This document shows, one piece after another, positions 1-11,321 of a stretch of DNA of 64,000 nt. The notes beneath the pieces were generated by a model. That model was not told the DNA's origin and did no database searches. It saw nothing but the letters and a program-made list of their open reading frames with translations. The stretch is from Larix kaempferi (taxonomy: Eukaryota > Streptophyta > Pinopsida > Pinales > Pinaceae): the NCBI GenBank assembly GCA_027924585.1, contig BSBM01000436.1, positions 12,190,501 through 12,254,500 on the forward strand. Reading direction: 5' to 3'. The translations under genes were made by a program, and so were the position numbers. The stretch's first letter is position 1; every line of letters starts with the position of its first letter.

Positions 1-786
1 ATGGAATCTATCCCACGTATGTACAAAGTATCAGAGATGATGTGATAGTTTTTCGCATGACTTTTCAGTTTGCGTCGTTCTTCTCTAGAAAAAGTGGTAG
101 GATACCTCAAAGTTTGGAGATATACTAAGATATCCCCGTGCCATGGGTCAGAGGAAGCAATAAGGAAGATATGTTCATCTGGGAATGATGATTCCTCCTC
201 GATATGCTCTAAGTCACTTGGAAACTCTGAGATTAACTCAACGAACACTAATAATTTCTTTGACTTGGCCAATTGAAAAACCAAATCGAACTCTTGTAAG
301 ATTACAATACATTTATTGTACTTCCCACCGATGATGTGTCGAGTGAGAACATACTGAAAAGGATTGAATTCTGCTATCACAGTAGCTGTTCGTAAAAGTA
401 TGTAATGACGAAGCCTTTCTACTGCATAGACCGCAGCAAGTGCTAACTTCTCAACATGCAAATATTTAACCTCAAGAGCTATCAATGCGCGAGAAAGATA
501 GTAAACAACATGCTCCTGGAGCATGTCATCCTCCTGAACTAGCACTATGCCAATTGTACTAAGAGACGCTGCCAGATATAAAATAAAGTCTTTTGCATAG
601 TCCGGCAGGCTCAACAAGGGGGCTGAAAGTAGTGCCTTTTTCAAGGCCTCAAATGATGCTTGAGCAGCCTCATCCCACAAGAAGTAGGTATCTTGTTTAA
701 GCAGTCTCATAAAACCTTTCGTGATCTTAGCATAGTTTATAATAAAGCGTGGCAAGAAGTTAGACACGCCTCGCAGACTTTGGAGT
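1..786 (-). pseudogene. Element A pol: RNase H and connector towards integrase
   Basis: The minus strand continues without obvious interruption from the RT stop at 787-789 to the window edge. It reads through the RT thumb/connection (QLQSLRG), a Ty3 RNase H region (EEDMLQEHVVYYLSRAL-like; RLRHYILL) and the stretch before the integrase zinc finger (WHGDILVYLQTLRYP). The first catalytic Asp expected near the start of the RNase H is absent (ILYLAAS), as in element B; loss here is typical of Tat elements that carry a second RNase H. Truncated by the window. Not functional, because the upstream frame is broken. Confidence 0.8.
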
Positions 787-788
787 TG

Positions 789-1535
789 TCACAAGGTGCA
801 AGGAGGAGGTAGATTTACAATCGCCTCAACTTTTAACGGGTCAACCCTTATACCACGACTGGATACAATAAAACCCAGTAAACGTCCCGATTCGACGCAG
901 AATACGCACTTATTAGGATTCAAACGAATCTTATATTGTCTGCATCTTTCAAACACAAGTCTCAAATGGGTTGGATGATCCCTTCTCTTTCGAGATCGCG
1001 CCGGGAGGTCATCCAAGTAAGGTTCAACTATGTGTTTGATATCGTGAAAAGCGAAATTCATAGCTCGCTGGAACGTAGCTCTAGCATTCTTTAAGACAAA
1101 CAACATCTTTCGATATGCAAAGGTTCCCCACGGGCAGATGAAAGCTATTTTGTGTTGATCTTCGGGTTTGATTTGGATTTGGTTACATCCCGAAAATCCA
1201 TCCATGAAAGAAAACATCTCATGTCCCGCACATGCATCTATGATCTGGTCTATAAATGGTGTGGGATAGTTATCTTTCGGGCAAGCTTTATTCAAATCCT
1301 GGAAGTCGGTACAAACTCGGATGGTACCTTGTTTTTTATCAACCGGAACGGGGTTTGAAACCCATTCCGTCATGTCAATTGGGTAGATAAATCCGGCTCT
1401 AACGAATTTGTCAACTTCCGCCTTAATGGCGGCTGCTTTTCGAGGATTTACAGGATGAAGCTTCTGTCTCACAGGTTTTTCATTAGGGTATGTACTGATG
1501 ACGTGCTCAACAATGGCTGGATCAATACCTGGCAT
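789..1535 (-). pseudogene. Element A reverse transcriptase
   Basis: A 248-residue open stretch contains the RT palm and fingers of a Ty3 element: PGIDPAIVEH at the start, WVSNPVPVDKKQGTIRVC, the FQDLN block (first catalytic Asp), SFMDGFSGCNQI, the FAYRKMLFVLKNA block, and the catalytic YLDDL, followed by LLGFIVSSRGIRVDPLK. It ends at a TGA (787-789) where the related element B has CGA (RQLQSLQG), so this is a nonsense change and not the natural end. A TAG at about 1548 interrupts the FAWSYEEMPG motif just upstream. RT copies the element RNA into cDNA in the particle; this copy cannot make a full enzyme. Confidence 0.92.
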
Positions 1536-3160
1536 CTCCTCATAAGACTAGGCAAATATGTCACGGAATTCTTTAAAAAGCTTGGTATACAGAGCGATCT
1601 CTTATGGAGAACAGTCTGCACCAATAAAAATGTTTTCCACGACCCCAGGTTTGGTGTAAATGTTAATCAGGATTTTCCTCGATATATTAGCCATATTCCC
1701 TTTAGCGTAAACAGTTCTTGAATTAGAAGGAAAAGATGACAAATCAACAAATCCACCGGGTCTCATAGAGAATTCCCCTCTCTCTATCCTGTCTAGGTTT
1801 GGAAGCAGGTAAGACCTGTGATGCATATCTTCCCATGGATGGTCCAGGCCCATCATGGCTTCTAAAATGGCTTCATCAGACGGTAAGACCCTATCTAAAC
1901 AGTCGAAAGAGTGGGTAGAATTCAGTGACCATGTAGGAGCATAGTCCATATCCGACTCAGCAGAGACTGGCGGAGTCACGATATGTTCCATCGCAGCATG
2001 TTGTGCTTCCATGTATGCTATCTCTGCAATGATTAAAGGCACTGAAGGTTCTGATACGGTAGGAAGGATCCACGGATCAGTCCTAAGACCAACCATGAAA
2101 GTTTCAGTAGAAGTACCTACATCAGAATGCATGAAAAGAACAGGGGAGGGTAGGTCGAAAGTGCCTATTAACGACCCGTAAAGCCATGCTCCTAAACTCT
2201 CGCTTACTGGGGTAGATTGATCAACTAAAGGAATAGTGGTATCCGATGAAGTCTGGTTGTTTTGCCAAGAGAACGAAAGTTGATCGACCGTGACGATCTT
2301 GCCTTCGTGAGGGAACATAACAACTCGAAAAACTATTGATGCGATGGATCGCATGGCATATGTGCAGCTCCTACCTAATAACATATTGTAATCAAGCAGA
2401 GCGTCCAGAACTTCAATCTCTACGGCAACTGTCTTACCGGCAAGTGTAATTTCAAACGATGGTAGAAATCCATGTGGACGGAAAGTCCTGCCATCGAAGG
2501 TAGTAAGCAGCGTGTTAGAGGGGGCTAGCTTGGGAGAGCCTAAAGCTTTCCAGCAAGAAATGGACATCACGCACGTCGACGCACCCTCATCTACGACATC
2601 CCGTCTAATGGTAATAGGGCCATGGACCACTTCAATCTATAGGGCGACGTAGTACGGCAACCGATATTTGATATCAGACATATCAAAGCGTGTAGTCATG
2701 TTAGATGATTCCATACTTCCAATCGCTTCCAGAAGTGCGTTTCATTGTAATGGACAACTTTGCAAAACTTCTAAGGTGGACATAGCATAAGGGGTCTGGG
2801 CTAGATCTTCAACCACATTGTAGTTGGAAGCAGCCTGAGCATTGGGATTGTACAAGGCCTGTTTCAAGACACCTTTCGGGATCTTGGGCAGCGGATCCAC
2901 TGGGATGTGGAGAGGAATGGAAGATTCAGGAATCTCTTTGTCCTTGTTCTACACATCCAGGGTATAATCTCTTGCTCGCGTTTGCAAAAGTGCATCCGCG
3001 CTAACCATATTAATGAAAGTTTGATCAACTGAAGCCTGAGTGGTGCCCCCAGCTTTGGAGGTACCAGAAGCTGAACCCTTCCCTTTAGGAAATGGATCTT
3101 TAAGTACGGCAGGTTTCTTTTCTCGAAGCAGCTTCTGGGCTTCTTCGAGTAGAGGGAATT
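1536..3160 (-). pseudogene. Element A protease and PR-RT linker
   Basis: Open stretch 2630-1602 starts in the aspartic protease: the active-site triad appears as DEGAS (Tat-type variant of DSGA), followed by LDYNMLLGRS and FPHEGKIVTVDQL, matching element B residue for residue in places. Upstream, the same reading frame continues through LTHQF...ASNYNVVEDLAQ to about 3160 but is cut by TAG, TGA and TAG codons, each one C-to-T step from CAG or CGA. The linker between PR and RT (DYAPTWSLNSTHSFDC...HPWEDMHHRSYLLP) is also shared with B (YPWDDMHHRSYFLP). The protease would cut the polyprotein; here it is broken. Confidence 0.85.
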
Positions 3161-5255
3161 GGTGAGTGAGGTGATCCTGCTTGCAAAGATTACAAGGGAA
3201 CTTAACCTTCTTCTTCTCTTTGTTACCCTCCTCGGCATTCTCTTTATACTTGGGCTTTTGCTAGTTCCCTTATCCTTTCTTGCTCTTCTTTTTGTTGTTG
3301 GGCTGCTGAGGGCCCTTTTGATTGTTCTGAACATGGTTCACAGATTCAGAAGTAGAAGGAGAGGTTGTGATGGAGGTTACTTCTGCAGTTGATTGCTTAA
3401 CGGATAAGGCATGAACCTACTTGGTCAATGCTTCGAAAGCTGCAGAATCTACTGAACCCACGATGCCGTCAGCATGTGGTCCAGGTTTAGGTCTGCCAAG
3501 ATCAGTGTTTGATCGCAGTGCGTTTGGTATAATCTCATAAAGTAGCCCAGATTGTGCATAAACAAGGTCTAGCTGCTGGGTCCGTAAAATGGCTTCTTCC
3601 TTTGTAGACACTCCAGAAGTAGCTACTTCCTTAGAAATGTAAGGAAGGAGTGATTTCAGATACCACTCAAGAAGGAATTCTGGAGGTATATTGGCTTTAA
3701 TGAGCCTCTTCTGTCTTCACCACTCCTGAATGTGATCAGATAAGTGAGTGGCCTTATTCTGTCTAAATGTAGACAAAAGATCTGTCCTGGCATTGTACCT
3801 AACAGGAAGCTGGAAGTGGTTCAGAAAAACAGTCGCGAGATCTCGAAAGTTAAAAAACGTAGCTACAGGTAACTCAATGTACCATTTAGCCGTAACGTCG
3901 GTTAAAGTTCTTTGAAAAAGTCTCAACCTAATGGAATCTTCGTTCAAAGAGTTCAAAGAACACCATAAATGGAAAGTGGTGACATGATCACCAGGGTCTT
4001 CACCGGTTTTGCCTTCGAATTTTGGAATGTCCGAAGGTAACTTAGTAGGAACTGGTGGCCAAGCTGCATTATGGCATACCGGATCATTTGTTAACTTGGA
4101 AAGGTCTGGCAAGTTCAGAGTTGCCAGAAATGGTAAATGAGGTCTACAAGATGGCATTTGATAAGCTGGGGTCATAAAGGGGGAACCACCCATAGTTTGA
4201 CCCGTAAACTGCTGGTAGGGGTTTCCCCCAGCCACTTGCTCGTAGGGGTTGCCCCCAACCATCTGCTGGTAGGGGTTGCCCCTAGCCATTTGCTGGTAGG
4301 GGTTGCCCCCAGTCACTTGCTATTGTGTGAAAGTGTTGTTAAAATTCCCCCATCCAAATGAAAGTGGGTTAGTACTCTGAATGTTTGTCCACTGCGGCTG
4401 GGTGTTAGCCCCGCTGTATTGTTGAATAAGGATGTTACCCCCTCCTCCAGAAAACAAAGAAAAAGGGGTGTTTCCTATAGGTACATTACCTTGATTCACA
4501 TTGTAACCTGCAAAGGCATTAAAACCGGGGGTAATCGAGGTGGACGGCGCGGTCATGGTACTCGTGACGGGCATGGTTGCAGAAGTGTTTGGCCCTACAT
4601 TTGGTGTGGAAATCCAAGTACTAGGTATAAGATATGGCTGTTGAGTTGCAGGAGGTGGAACAAGATTCATTGTACTATTGGGTCCAAAAGTGGGTGTAGA
4701 GGCGGATGCCACAGTTGTTGAACTCGGCATGCCTAAGGTACCGACATTAAAGCTGAAGGACGGAGTCGTCACAGAAGTTGGCTGTGCCGAACTCGGTGTA
4801 GTAGTGGGAGGAGGATTTACAGTGTTTGTGTTCATACCTATTATGGGAGTCTGTGGAACTCCCTGTTCGCCTCCTGTATTAGTCATAAAATGCCCAGGTG
4901 TGAACAAATATGCACTATAATTAGGTTGCTGGAAACCAACGGGTAACAGAAGCGGATTGTTAAGATTAGTCAGAGGAGGATTAAATGGAGTACCGAACTC
5001 ACCAGAAGTGAGATCCTCAATCTCGACTGTATTAAAATTTTGTTGATCTGGAGTGCCCGGTTGTGGTTCCTCAAGAACCTCTATTTCAGGTCTTTGTGTT
5101 GCAGGTTGTGGTTCCTCAGGAACCTCTATTTCATCAGTAGTTTCCAAAGGAACATTGGAGTCTACCCTCTGTCGTCCGGGTGGCGGTAGTGGTTCCACTC
5201 TAAGTGGGAGAGGGTTTTGCAACCTTCTAGACCTACGAAGTTGTTGGTCTTCCAC
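3161..5255 (-). pseudogene. Element A gag
   Basis: Reads from GTG at 5255 (EDQQLRRSRRLQ; probably a mutated ATG, as no ATG follows for over 100 codons) through a Pro/Thr/Asn-rich N-terminus, then eight-residue GGNPYQQM-type repeats (about 4200-4316). The retrotransposon gag core follows: LPDLSKLTND, KLPSDIPKFEGKTGEDP, FHLWCS, AKWYIELP, LPVRYNART, then QQLDLVYAQSGLLYEIIP (about 3520-3600). A lysine-rich end precedes a degenerate zinc knuckle (CNLC...H) at about 3160-3190. Stops at 4318-4320, 3717-3719 and 3417-3419 break it. Gag forms the particle; this copy is dead. Compared with B gag the Asn-Pro-Tyr repeats are specific to A. Confidence 0.85.
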
Positions 5256-6608
5256 GATTATATATAAAAATAAAACTAAGCAAAAACCTAGTGGCTACTA
5301 AGACTAGGGGGCAAACATCACACCACTAAAAAAATCCTGAGTATTCAAACTAGTCAAACAAGATGCCTTCCGGAGAAGAGTCTGGGATGATGAGGGCCCA
5401 AAACAGATCAACGAAGGATGAAGAACAGTTACCCGGGGTCCACAATACAATGACTAAGGGTGCAAGCGCTGGAATCACCCAACCGCCCTCCCAAAGACCC
5501 GCAAGGGATTTCCTCCCACGTCTGTCCTAGGTATAGCAGCTATAATCCCTTGCTGTCACCTGTGTATGATCCTATAGGTCTGATACTAAGGCTACCATAA
5601 ATACGAAATATCCTTGGGGGACAGTCGTCAGCCTGATCAAAACGTGTGGGCAGGGTAACAAAGCCTGAAATCCAGATGGATCCCCGTACGCGAATCGACC
5701 TTGGTTTATGGTTGAAAGGAAAAGCGAGGGGATATCCTCAACAAATCCGATCTCCCACGGCCTCGTGCTTAGCTCTGGTTTTAGTAAAGTTTCCCAGGAA
5801 TATTTGATACAAATGGGTTTACCTATATGACAGTCGCACTACGATTTTTGAGTAATGAAACAAGCTTCGAGCAGTTTAAGGTGTTTTAAGCTCGAAACTC
5901 TAGCCTGTACTAGTTGGTGTCGTGTATCCCTAGAAAGAAAATCGTTTCTAATTGATTTTATTAAGATTCTTTTTAAGGTTACTTTTTACTCAATGGGGCA
6001 GTGCATTGTGTGATGTGGTTGCAACAGAAAATAAAGTGCATAAACTGAAACAACTTTCAACAACAAAAAGACTTTTTATTTTTCGTTTAATATCCTTTCC
6101 AAACTAAAGAGTAAGCAAACCTAAATAAAACTTTCTTTTTGTTTTCTTTTCAAATTCTGAACAAAGTAAACTATGCTACTCTGCAAAGATCATAAGTCTC
6201 ACTATTCTAAGCTACCAATACTTATTTTGCTTTTTTTTGTTATATATGAACGAAAAAGAACTTGAAAGTGGAAGCAAGTAAGACCTACAAAAGATGTGCA
6301 ACTATGGCAAAATGACTCTAAAGTTCACAACAATCGAATCAATGACCCGACAAAGACTTGTCCTATAAGTTTTTTCAAAGGAAAAAGCTCTTGAACTTGG
6401 AAGCAAAGTGTGAAGAAAACAAGGAGGAAAGATGCTTAAAACCGGAAATCAAACTTGAAAGAAATGCTCCAAAGCACCAAACCCTAACAAGAACACTAAG
6501 CCAAGTGGTAGGTAGGCAAGCGAGCTTAAGACAACCTTACTAACACAATGACTCAACGATGAAGCAAACTAAAGTACTTCAAACTCACTTGATACTGGAA
6601 ATGACAGC
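5256..6608 (-). other. Element A leader, proximal part
   Basis: No credible coding sequence. The 1.35 kb between the gag start and the B insertion is the 5' leader of A. It contains a moderately GC-rich segment (about 5330-5800) and an AT-rich segment (about 5940-6250). The distal part of the same leader continues at 22351-23044. The last five bases before B (6604-6608, acagc) match the five bases after B (22351-22355, acatc) at four positions, consistent with a one-mutation target duplication. Confidence 0.7.
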
Positions 6609-7332
6609 TGTTAACACCTAAAAAGTGCTCACTAGCTCATTCCCTTACTCACATGACCCATTTGTCCACTTTTCCACCATCTGAGCCTCTGAAACCAACA
6701 AAAGGTCACCAAAAGACCTTAGTACACCCCTTTTTCCATTAAAAAAGATTATTTTTCCAAGAAAATCATAAAAAACCCTCAAAAAGGGTCCAAATTCCCA
6801 AAAATATTAAAAAGGGAATTAAAATATTATTTTTATTCAAAAAAGGAAAAAAGGAGGGAAAAGTACCTAAACCATGTTGGTCAATACCATTTGGTTTCCA
6901 CAAAACCACAAATGGTATTTCCCACCACCAAAACCTATAAAAAGGTGGTAGGGGCTCCTCATTTCACATCCATCCATTATCTCATCCTTATGCTGCTGAA
7001 ATCTCCCTTGAGCATTTTAGCCATTGCAAACCACATTGGAGAAGAGACCATTGGAGATTGGAGTTGCTCATCCTTGGAGCCATTCAACCTCAACATTAGA
7101 GGTATTGATTCCGCAAGCACTTGCTTGCCCCATTCTTTCAATACAAATTTATTATTCTTACATTGTCTTGTTCTTGATTTTAAATTATTTTTTGTTATTT
7201 GCTTAATATCTTTGCATAGATCCATGAATAGTCTTGTTTAATTAGTTTATTGTTATTTATTTCCATTGAAACTGCTGCTACTAGTTAGCAGGTGCCCATA
7301 GCACTAAGCCTGGTTGCAAAACCGGGCCAACA
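6609..7332 (+). repeat. Element B 5' LTR
   Basis: 724 bp, repeated at 21628-22350. Starts TG, ends CA. Differences from the 3' LTR lie near 6757 (C/G), in the A-rich run near 6845-6865 (one substitution plus one base), in the gcaagca(c/a)ttgc motif near 7120 and in the ttgca(t/c)agatcc motif near 7218. Contains a TATA box at 6935-6944. The U3 part is AT-rich with short inverted repeats. Confidence 0.97.
6935..6944 (+). promoter_or_regulatory. TATA box of element B sense transcript
   Basis: ctataaaaag in the middle of the LTR, followed about 30 bp later by the expected transcription start region (about 6965-6975). The same motif is present in the 3' LTR. Placement fits a U3/R border; the start site itself is inferred. 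Confidence 0.7.
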
Positions 7333-7337
7333 GTTTT

Positions 7338-7354
7338 TGGCGACTCCGCTTTGG
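7338..7354 (+). other. Element B primer binding site
   Basis: tggcgactccgctttgg begins five bases after the LTR end. It resembles the tggcgactctgctgggg-type PBS of Tat/Ogre elements, reported as complementary to a tRNA-Arg 3' end; the last bases deviate. Element A has the closely similar tggcgacttcgctgggg (23045-23061, minus). Confidence 0.8.
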
Positions 7355-7534
7355 TTTGAACTATAGATCTCTAGTTAAGCCTTTAATCTAAATTTTTATG
7401 AGTTTTTAACCTTTAGATCCATAGATCTGCCATCTTAGACAGCAGATCCATTGCTGCTCTGAGTTTTGGCCCCATAAACAGCTCGAAATTTTCAATTTTC
7501 AGGTTCGTTTCTCGGTTTCCGTGCACGGCTTCCG

Positions 7535-7831
7535 CCTCGCGGCTTTTTGCCAGACAGTTGCGCGGTCCATCGCGACTTTTCTGCGTTTTTCCGCGCGGTC
7601 CATCGCGGCTTTTTGCCAGACAGTCGCGCGGTCCATCGCGACTTTTCTGCGTTTTTCCGCATTGCACACCGCGGCTTCGCGACCAATTTCCGCGCTGCCC
7701 ATCGTGACTGTGCGGCTAAAACCCGCGCGGTCCATCGCGACTGTGTGGCTAAAACCCGCGCTGTCCATCGCGACTGTGCGACCAAAACCCGCGCGGTCCA
7801 TCGCGGTTTTTCTGTCAAAACCCGCGCGGCT
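7535..7831 (+). repeat. 33-bp tandem hairpin array in element B sense leader
   Basis: The core ccatcgcg recurs at exactly 33-bp steps (core positions 7535, 7568, 7601, 7634, 7667, 7700, 7733, 7766, 7799) with no indel; three units are degenerate (cctcgcgg, caccgcgg, catcgtga). Flanking arms such as gtcgcg...cgcgac make each unit a short hairpin. Because 33 is 11 codons, several frames are open as 11-residue repeats; I regard these as by-products. The same family of repeat occurs at 18587-18885 near the other end of the internal region. Confidence 0.9.
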
Positions 7832-9248
7832 GAATTTTTCATTCGGCCATCCCGGTTTTGAAATTTTTTTTTACTGTACTTTCTGCCCATAGCACATTTT
7901 TTACGGTATTAAATTCTGCATATTTGACAGCTTTGAAGAAATTTTTACTATTTAAAGTGCATATCTAGAAATCTTTTTAAAAATTTTCAAGAAAGTGAAA
8001 GAAAGACTCATTTTGCATTTTCATCTAGATTCAAATTTTTTCCTGTTTACTTCTTTAAAATCTTGCCCTTAGCAATTTTTCTTGAAACGAAGAAATCCAT
8101 TTATTTTTTTAAAAGAAGTCTATTATTTGCTTTCATAAATCCAAAAAATCCTTTGTTTTTTGAGCTATTTTTTGAAAAGCATTTAAATTCCTTTTAGTGA
8201 AAAAAGTCATAAATATTTGCTTTTTATTTTCGAAAAATCCTTTATTTTTTGAAAATTTCCTGTAAAGCATTTAATTTTTTCAAGTTCAGTTTACAATACC
8301 TCACGTGCACTCACTCGATCACTTGATTGAATTAAGCCTTAAAACGTACCCTAATTTCAACACACTTTTAACCCCACTTGGGGAACACTAAAAGAATTCT
8401 TGTAGCTAGGTAGTATTGGGGGGATAGGTGTTCCAATAACACCCCTCAGTTCTTACATCTGAGACATAAAAGTTGTCCAATTAGGGAGCTAAAATCTCTT
8501 AGTACTTTTTGGCGCGGTCACAACCGGTTTGTGGGAAGGCCTCTCCCTTAGGAGGGTTGAAGTCGCGAGGATGGTTCCGGAAGCCTGAGTGGAATACCGA
8601 AATCCATTCAGTAACCGAAGGGCTACCATTCGCAGTTCTCGGGATATCCCTGTATTGGGATATTGCGATCAAAGGACCAAACGGCAGATTTACCTTTTCT
8701 CGATGCGTCATGAACGGAGTATCCTAGTAGCCTGTCTTTAGGATTGATTACCCGGTGTCCCTCCCGGTAGGGGGATATCTAGCCGTTGTCTCAGCACTCA
8801 TATTGTCTGACTTGGATTTCATCACCTTGCAGAGGATATCGTTTGTTTGAGTCACAATACTTTTAGTTAGGTGTTTGCATGATTTTCAACCTACCTGTGG
8901 TCTAGTTACACCTATTTTTTCTAGGAGCCGTTTGCATGTTGGTATTCTGACCAGTTGTTGCATTCCTCCACTTATTGTAGCACAGCTGCTAGAATAAGTG
9001 CCTTTTTTGAGGTTGATTTTTTGGCCTGAGAGCCTTCTTTTTTCACTCCCCTTCTTGCACCCTTGGTTGCATTAGGGTTTTGAGTCTTTTATATATATAT
9101 CACCACCTGATACTTAAACAAATTTTTTACACAAACACAAATTCTCACCATCGAGAATTTTAGACGCTCTCGTCGTCTACAGGGCGAACTCCCAGAGTTT
9201 AGTCCACTTGGCTCTCCACGTCACGGACGCAGAGCCTTATCCCTTGAT
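7832..9248 (+). other. Element B leader
   Basis: No recognisable gene. About 7840-8290 is very AT-rich with runs of T and A. About 8400-8760 is GC-richer and contains several inverted repeats (for example ggtgtt/aacacc near 8428-8445), a plausible site for RNA structure such as dimerisation or packaging, which is inference. A tatatatat run lies near 9093-9101. About 2 kb of leader is usual for large Tat elements. Confidence 0.6.
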
Positions 9249-11321
9249 TTGACACATCGTCAATCAATTAGACAGTCATCCGATTCTGACACACCTCACT
9301 TCACCTTTGATTTGGAGGTAGAATCCGAAAACCCCACAGAGTTACCACCAACCACCATTATGTCTGGAACACCATTTGATCCACTGTTTACCAGCACCAT
9401 AGGTGAGACATCTACAGACCCTTCTGCGGTGGTGCCATCCATGGCGACCACCACCCCCCTGGGTATGCCCAACATGGGTAACACTCCACATTTAGGAATG
9501 CCTAACACAGGGCCACCACCTGTCATGGGTATACCCAACATGGGGGCCATACCCCCTTTGGTTTCCACAAACCCCATCCCAGGAATCCCTAGTGCGATTC
9601 CCAACCCAAGTGCAACCCATGTTGCACTTGGGAGTGCTATCCCAGGAATCCCTAGTGCGATTCCTAACCCAAATGTAACCCATGTTGCACTTGGAAGCAC
9701 TAACCCATACCAGACCACACCTATGGGAGGGCACATACCTTCCATACCTAGCATACCTTTAGGCTCTACTGGGCCCCTACATCAGACTACCATGACTAGG
9801 CATGTCCCAGTCACTACAGCTGCTAGCCTACCATACATGGCGAGTCTGAACTTACCAGACTTGGCCAGACTCACTAATGATCCGATCAGACATGATCCGG
9901 CGTGGCCTCAAATGCCCACTAAACTCCCCTCTGACATCCCTAAGTTTGAGGGTAAGGCAGGAGAGGACCCCCAGAACCACATCATGTCCTTCCATTTATG
10001 GTGTTCATCCAACTCCATAGTGGATGACTCAATCCGCCTCCGGATTTTACAACGCACCTTCACTGGCTCTGCAGCCAAATGGTATATCGAGCAACCCCAT
10101 GGGACGCATTCCACATTTACCTCCCTTGCCTCGACCTTCCTGCAGTTCTTTCAGTTACCTGTCCGCTATGATGCGGGCGTCGAGATCCTACTGTCTTGCA
10201 GACAGAACACGACCACGCATATCACTGACCATATTCATGATTGGCGTCGGCGCCGAAGCCTCTGCAAAATCAAATTAGACGACCATATCTTCCTAGATTG
10301 GTTTCTAAAATCCCTCCTTCCTCTCATTGTGAAGGATGTAGCATCTGAAAGACCCCAGTCTGAAGAAGAGGCCATCCTCAAAGCCCAACAGTTTGATCTC
10401 ATATACGCCCAATCAGGTTATCTATACACAATCATACCTGACGCCCCACGAGGTGACTCTTCACGTGGTGACGCACCGGGGGCATCACATGCCGCTGATG
10501 GCATCATTGGCCAAATCACCCCGCAACCTAAACCTTTCAGCATGGTGAGCACCATGCCCGCCCCAGACCTCTCTAGGGCTACATCCAGTTCCGGAGCAAC
10601 AACTTCTTATGCTCCAACAAACCAGACCCATCACATTCATGGACCCTCTTGTCCACAACATTGTTATGGCCAAGCACCATCAGCATATGTACCTCCTACA
10701 TACTATGCTCAACCTACCGTACAGACCCCCATGCAGTTCCCACAACTGCACATGCATTACCCACAACCGGTGGCACCAGCTAACCTCACACCTCCACCAG
10801 CTCAGGGGTACCAACAACCCCAACAGGCAACTGGACCACCTCCAGCTCCACCTGCATACTATCCACCGCAACCTTCTCCCACACCTGCGGCTCCTCAGAA
10901 TCCCCCCAATGCTCAAGGGCATGTGTACGCACAACAACATCAGCCCCAATACCAAAATAACCAACGCAACCAGGGTGGGAAACCAAACCGCGGAAGAGGA
11001 CGCAACCGTGGAAACAATCAAAACCGTAACCAAGCTCCACAACCTACCCATCCTCCGCAAAACAATAACGCGGCGCCTGCTCATCAGAATCCTGATCGAC
11101 CACCTAAGCAAGCCAAAAATGCTAATTTACGAACAAACCATCCTTGTTCCATTTGCGGTGTCTATGGGCACTATACCCACGCTTGCCCACATCTGGAGCG
11201 AGCTCGACAACTATGGACAAATGACGCCCATCGTCAAGGGCAGGAGGCTCCCCAGCCGCCACCCAACCCCCCACCACCTCCACAACAACCTTTGGTACTA
11301 CAAAACCCTTTTCCAACATAA
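9249..11321 (+). CDS. Element B gag polyprotein
   Basis: 690 codons open from TTG at 9249; the first in-frame ATG is 9360 (MSGTPFDPL), which I take as the likelier start. Order: Pro/Gly/Met-rich N-terminus with GIPSAIPNP repeats (about residues 110-160), the gag core (ASLNLPDLARL, KLPSDIPKFEGKAGEDP, FHLWCSSNS, AKWYIEQP, LPVRYDAG; about residues 195-330), QQFDLIYAQSGYLYTIIP (about 390), a long Gln/Pro/Asn-rich segment, an RGRGRNRGN basic patch and one CCHC zinc knuckle (CSIC-x4-H-x4-C, 11145-11186). It ends at TAA 11319-11321; the same frame resumes after 26 codons and a second TAA, so pol is in phase. Gag packages the RNA in the cytoplasm. The frame is intact. Confidence 0.9.
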   Translation: MTHRQSIRQSSDSDTPHFTFDLEVESENPTELPPTTIMSGTPFDPLFTSTIGETSTDPSAVVPSMATTTPLGMPNMGNTPHLGMPNTGPPPVMGIPNMGAIPPLVSTNPIPGIPSAIPNPSATHVALGSAIPGIPSAIPNPNVTHVALGSTNPYQTTPMGGHIPSIPSIPLGSTGPLHQTTMTRHVPVTTAASLPYMASLNLPDLARLTNDPIRHDPAWPQMPTKLPSDIPKFEGKAGEDPQNHIMSFHLWCSSNSIVDDSIRLRILQRTFTGSAAKWYIEQPHGTHSTFTSLASTFLQFFQLPVRYDAGVEILLSCRQNTTTHITDHIHDWRRRRSLCKIKLDDHIFLDWFLKSLLPLIVKDVASERPQSEEEAILKAQQFDLIYAQSGYLYTIIPDAPRGDSSRGDAPGASHAADGIIGQITPQPKPFSMVSTMPAPDLSRATSSSGATTSYAPTNQTHHIHGPSCPQHCYGQAPSAYVPPTYYAQPTVQTPMQFPQLHMHYPQPVAPANLTPPPAQGYQQPQQATGPPPAPPAYYPPQPSPTPAAPQNPPNAQGHVYAQQHQPQYQNNQRNQGGKPNRGRGRNRGNNQNRNQAPQPTHPPQNNNAAPAHQNPDRPPKQAKNANLRTNHPCSICGVYGHYTHACPHLERARQLWTNDAHRQGQEAPQPPPNPPPPPQQPLVLQNPFPT

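Larger units (their letters stand above)
1..6608 (-). mobile_element. Ty3 Tat-type element A, gag-pol side (runs off window start)
   Basis: Seen: reading on the minus strand gives gag, protease, RT and RNase H in order from 5255 down to 1, with many in-frame stops. The gag core and protease are clearly homologous to element B (shared LPSDIPKFEG and DEGASTCVMS), so A and B are related families of the same clade. The 5' end of A resumes at 22351-24052, on the far side of element B, which is inserted in the A leader. The integrase and the 3' LTR lie outside the window. Most stops are what C-to-T change of CGA or CAG (or G-to-A of TGG) would give, so A looks like an old methylated copy. Confidence 0.88.

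Noticed and set aside
7521-7892. Open frames of 11-residue repeats through the 5' array (and 18617-18943, 18577-18855 in the other array)
   Set aside because: A 33-bp repeat without stops keeps several frames open on both strands automatically; peptides differ by frame and none has a known domain. The minus-strand 18855-18577 frame is kept only as a possible upstream ORF.
9296-9754. 152-codon minus-strand frame opposite gag
   Set aside because: Mirror of the Pro/Met/Gly-rich gag repeats; no domain, and the gag frame on the other strand explains it.
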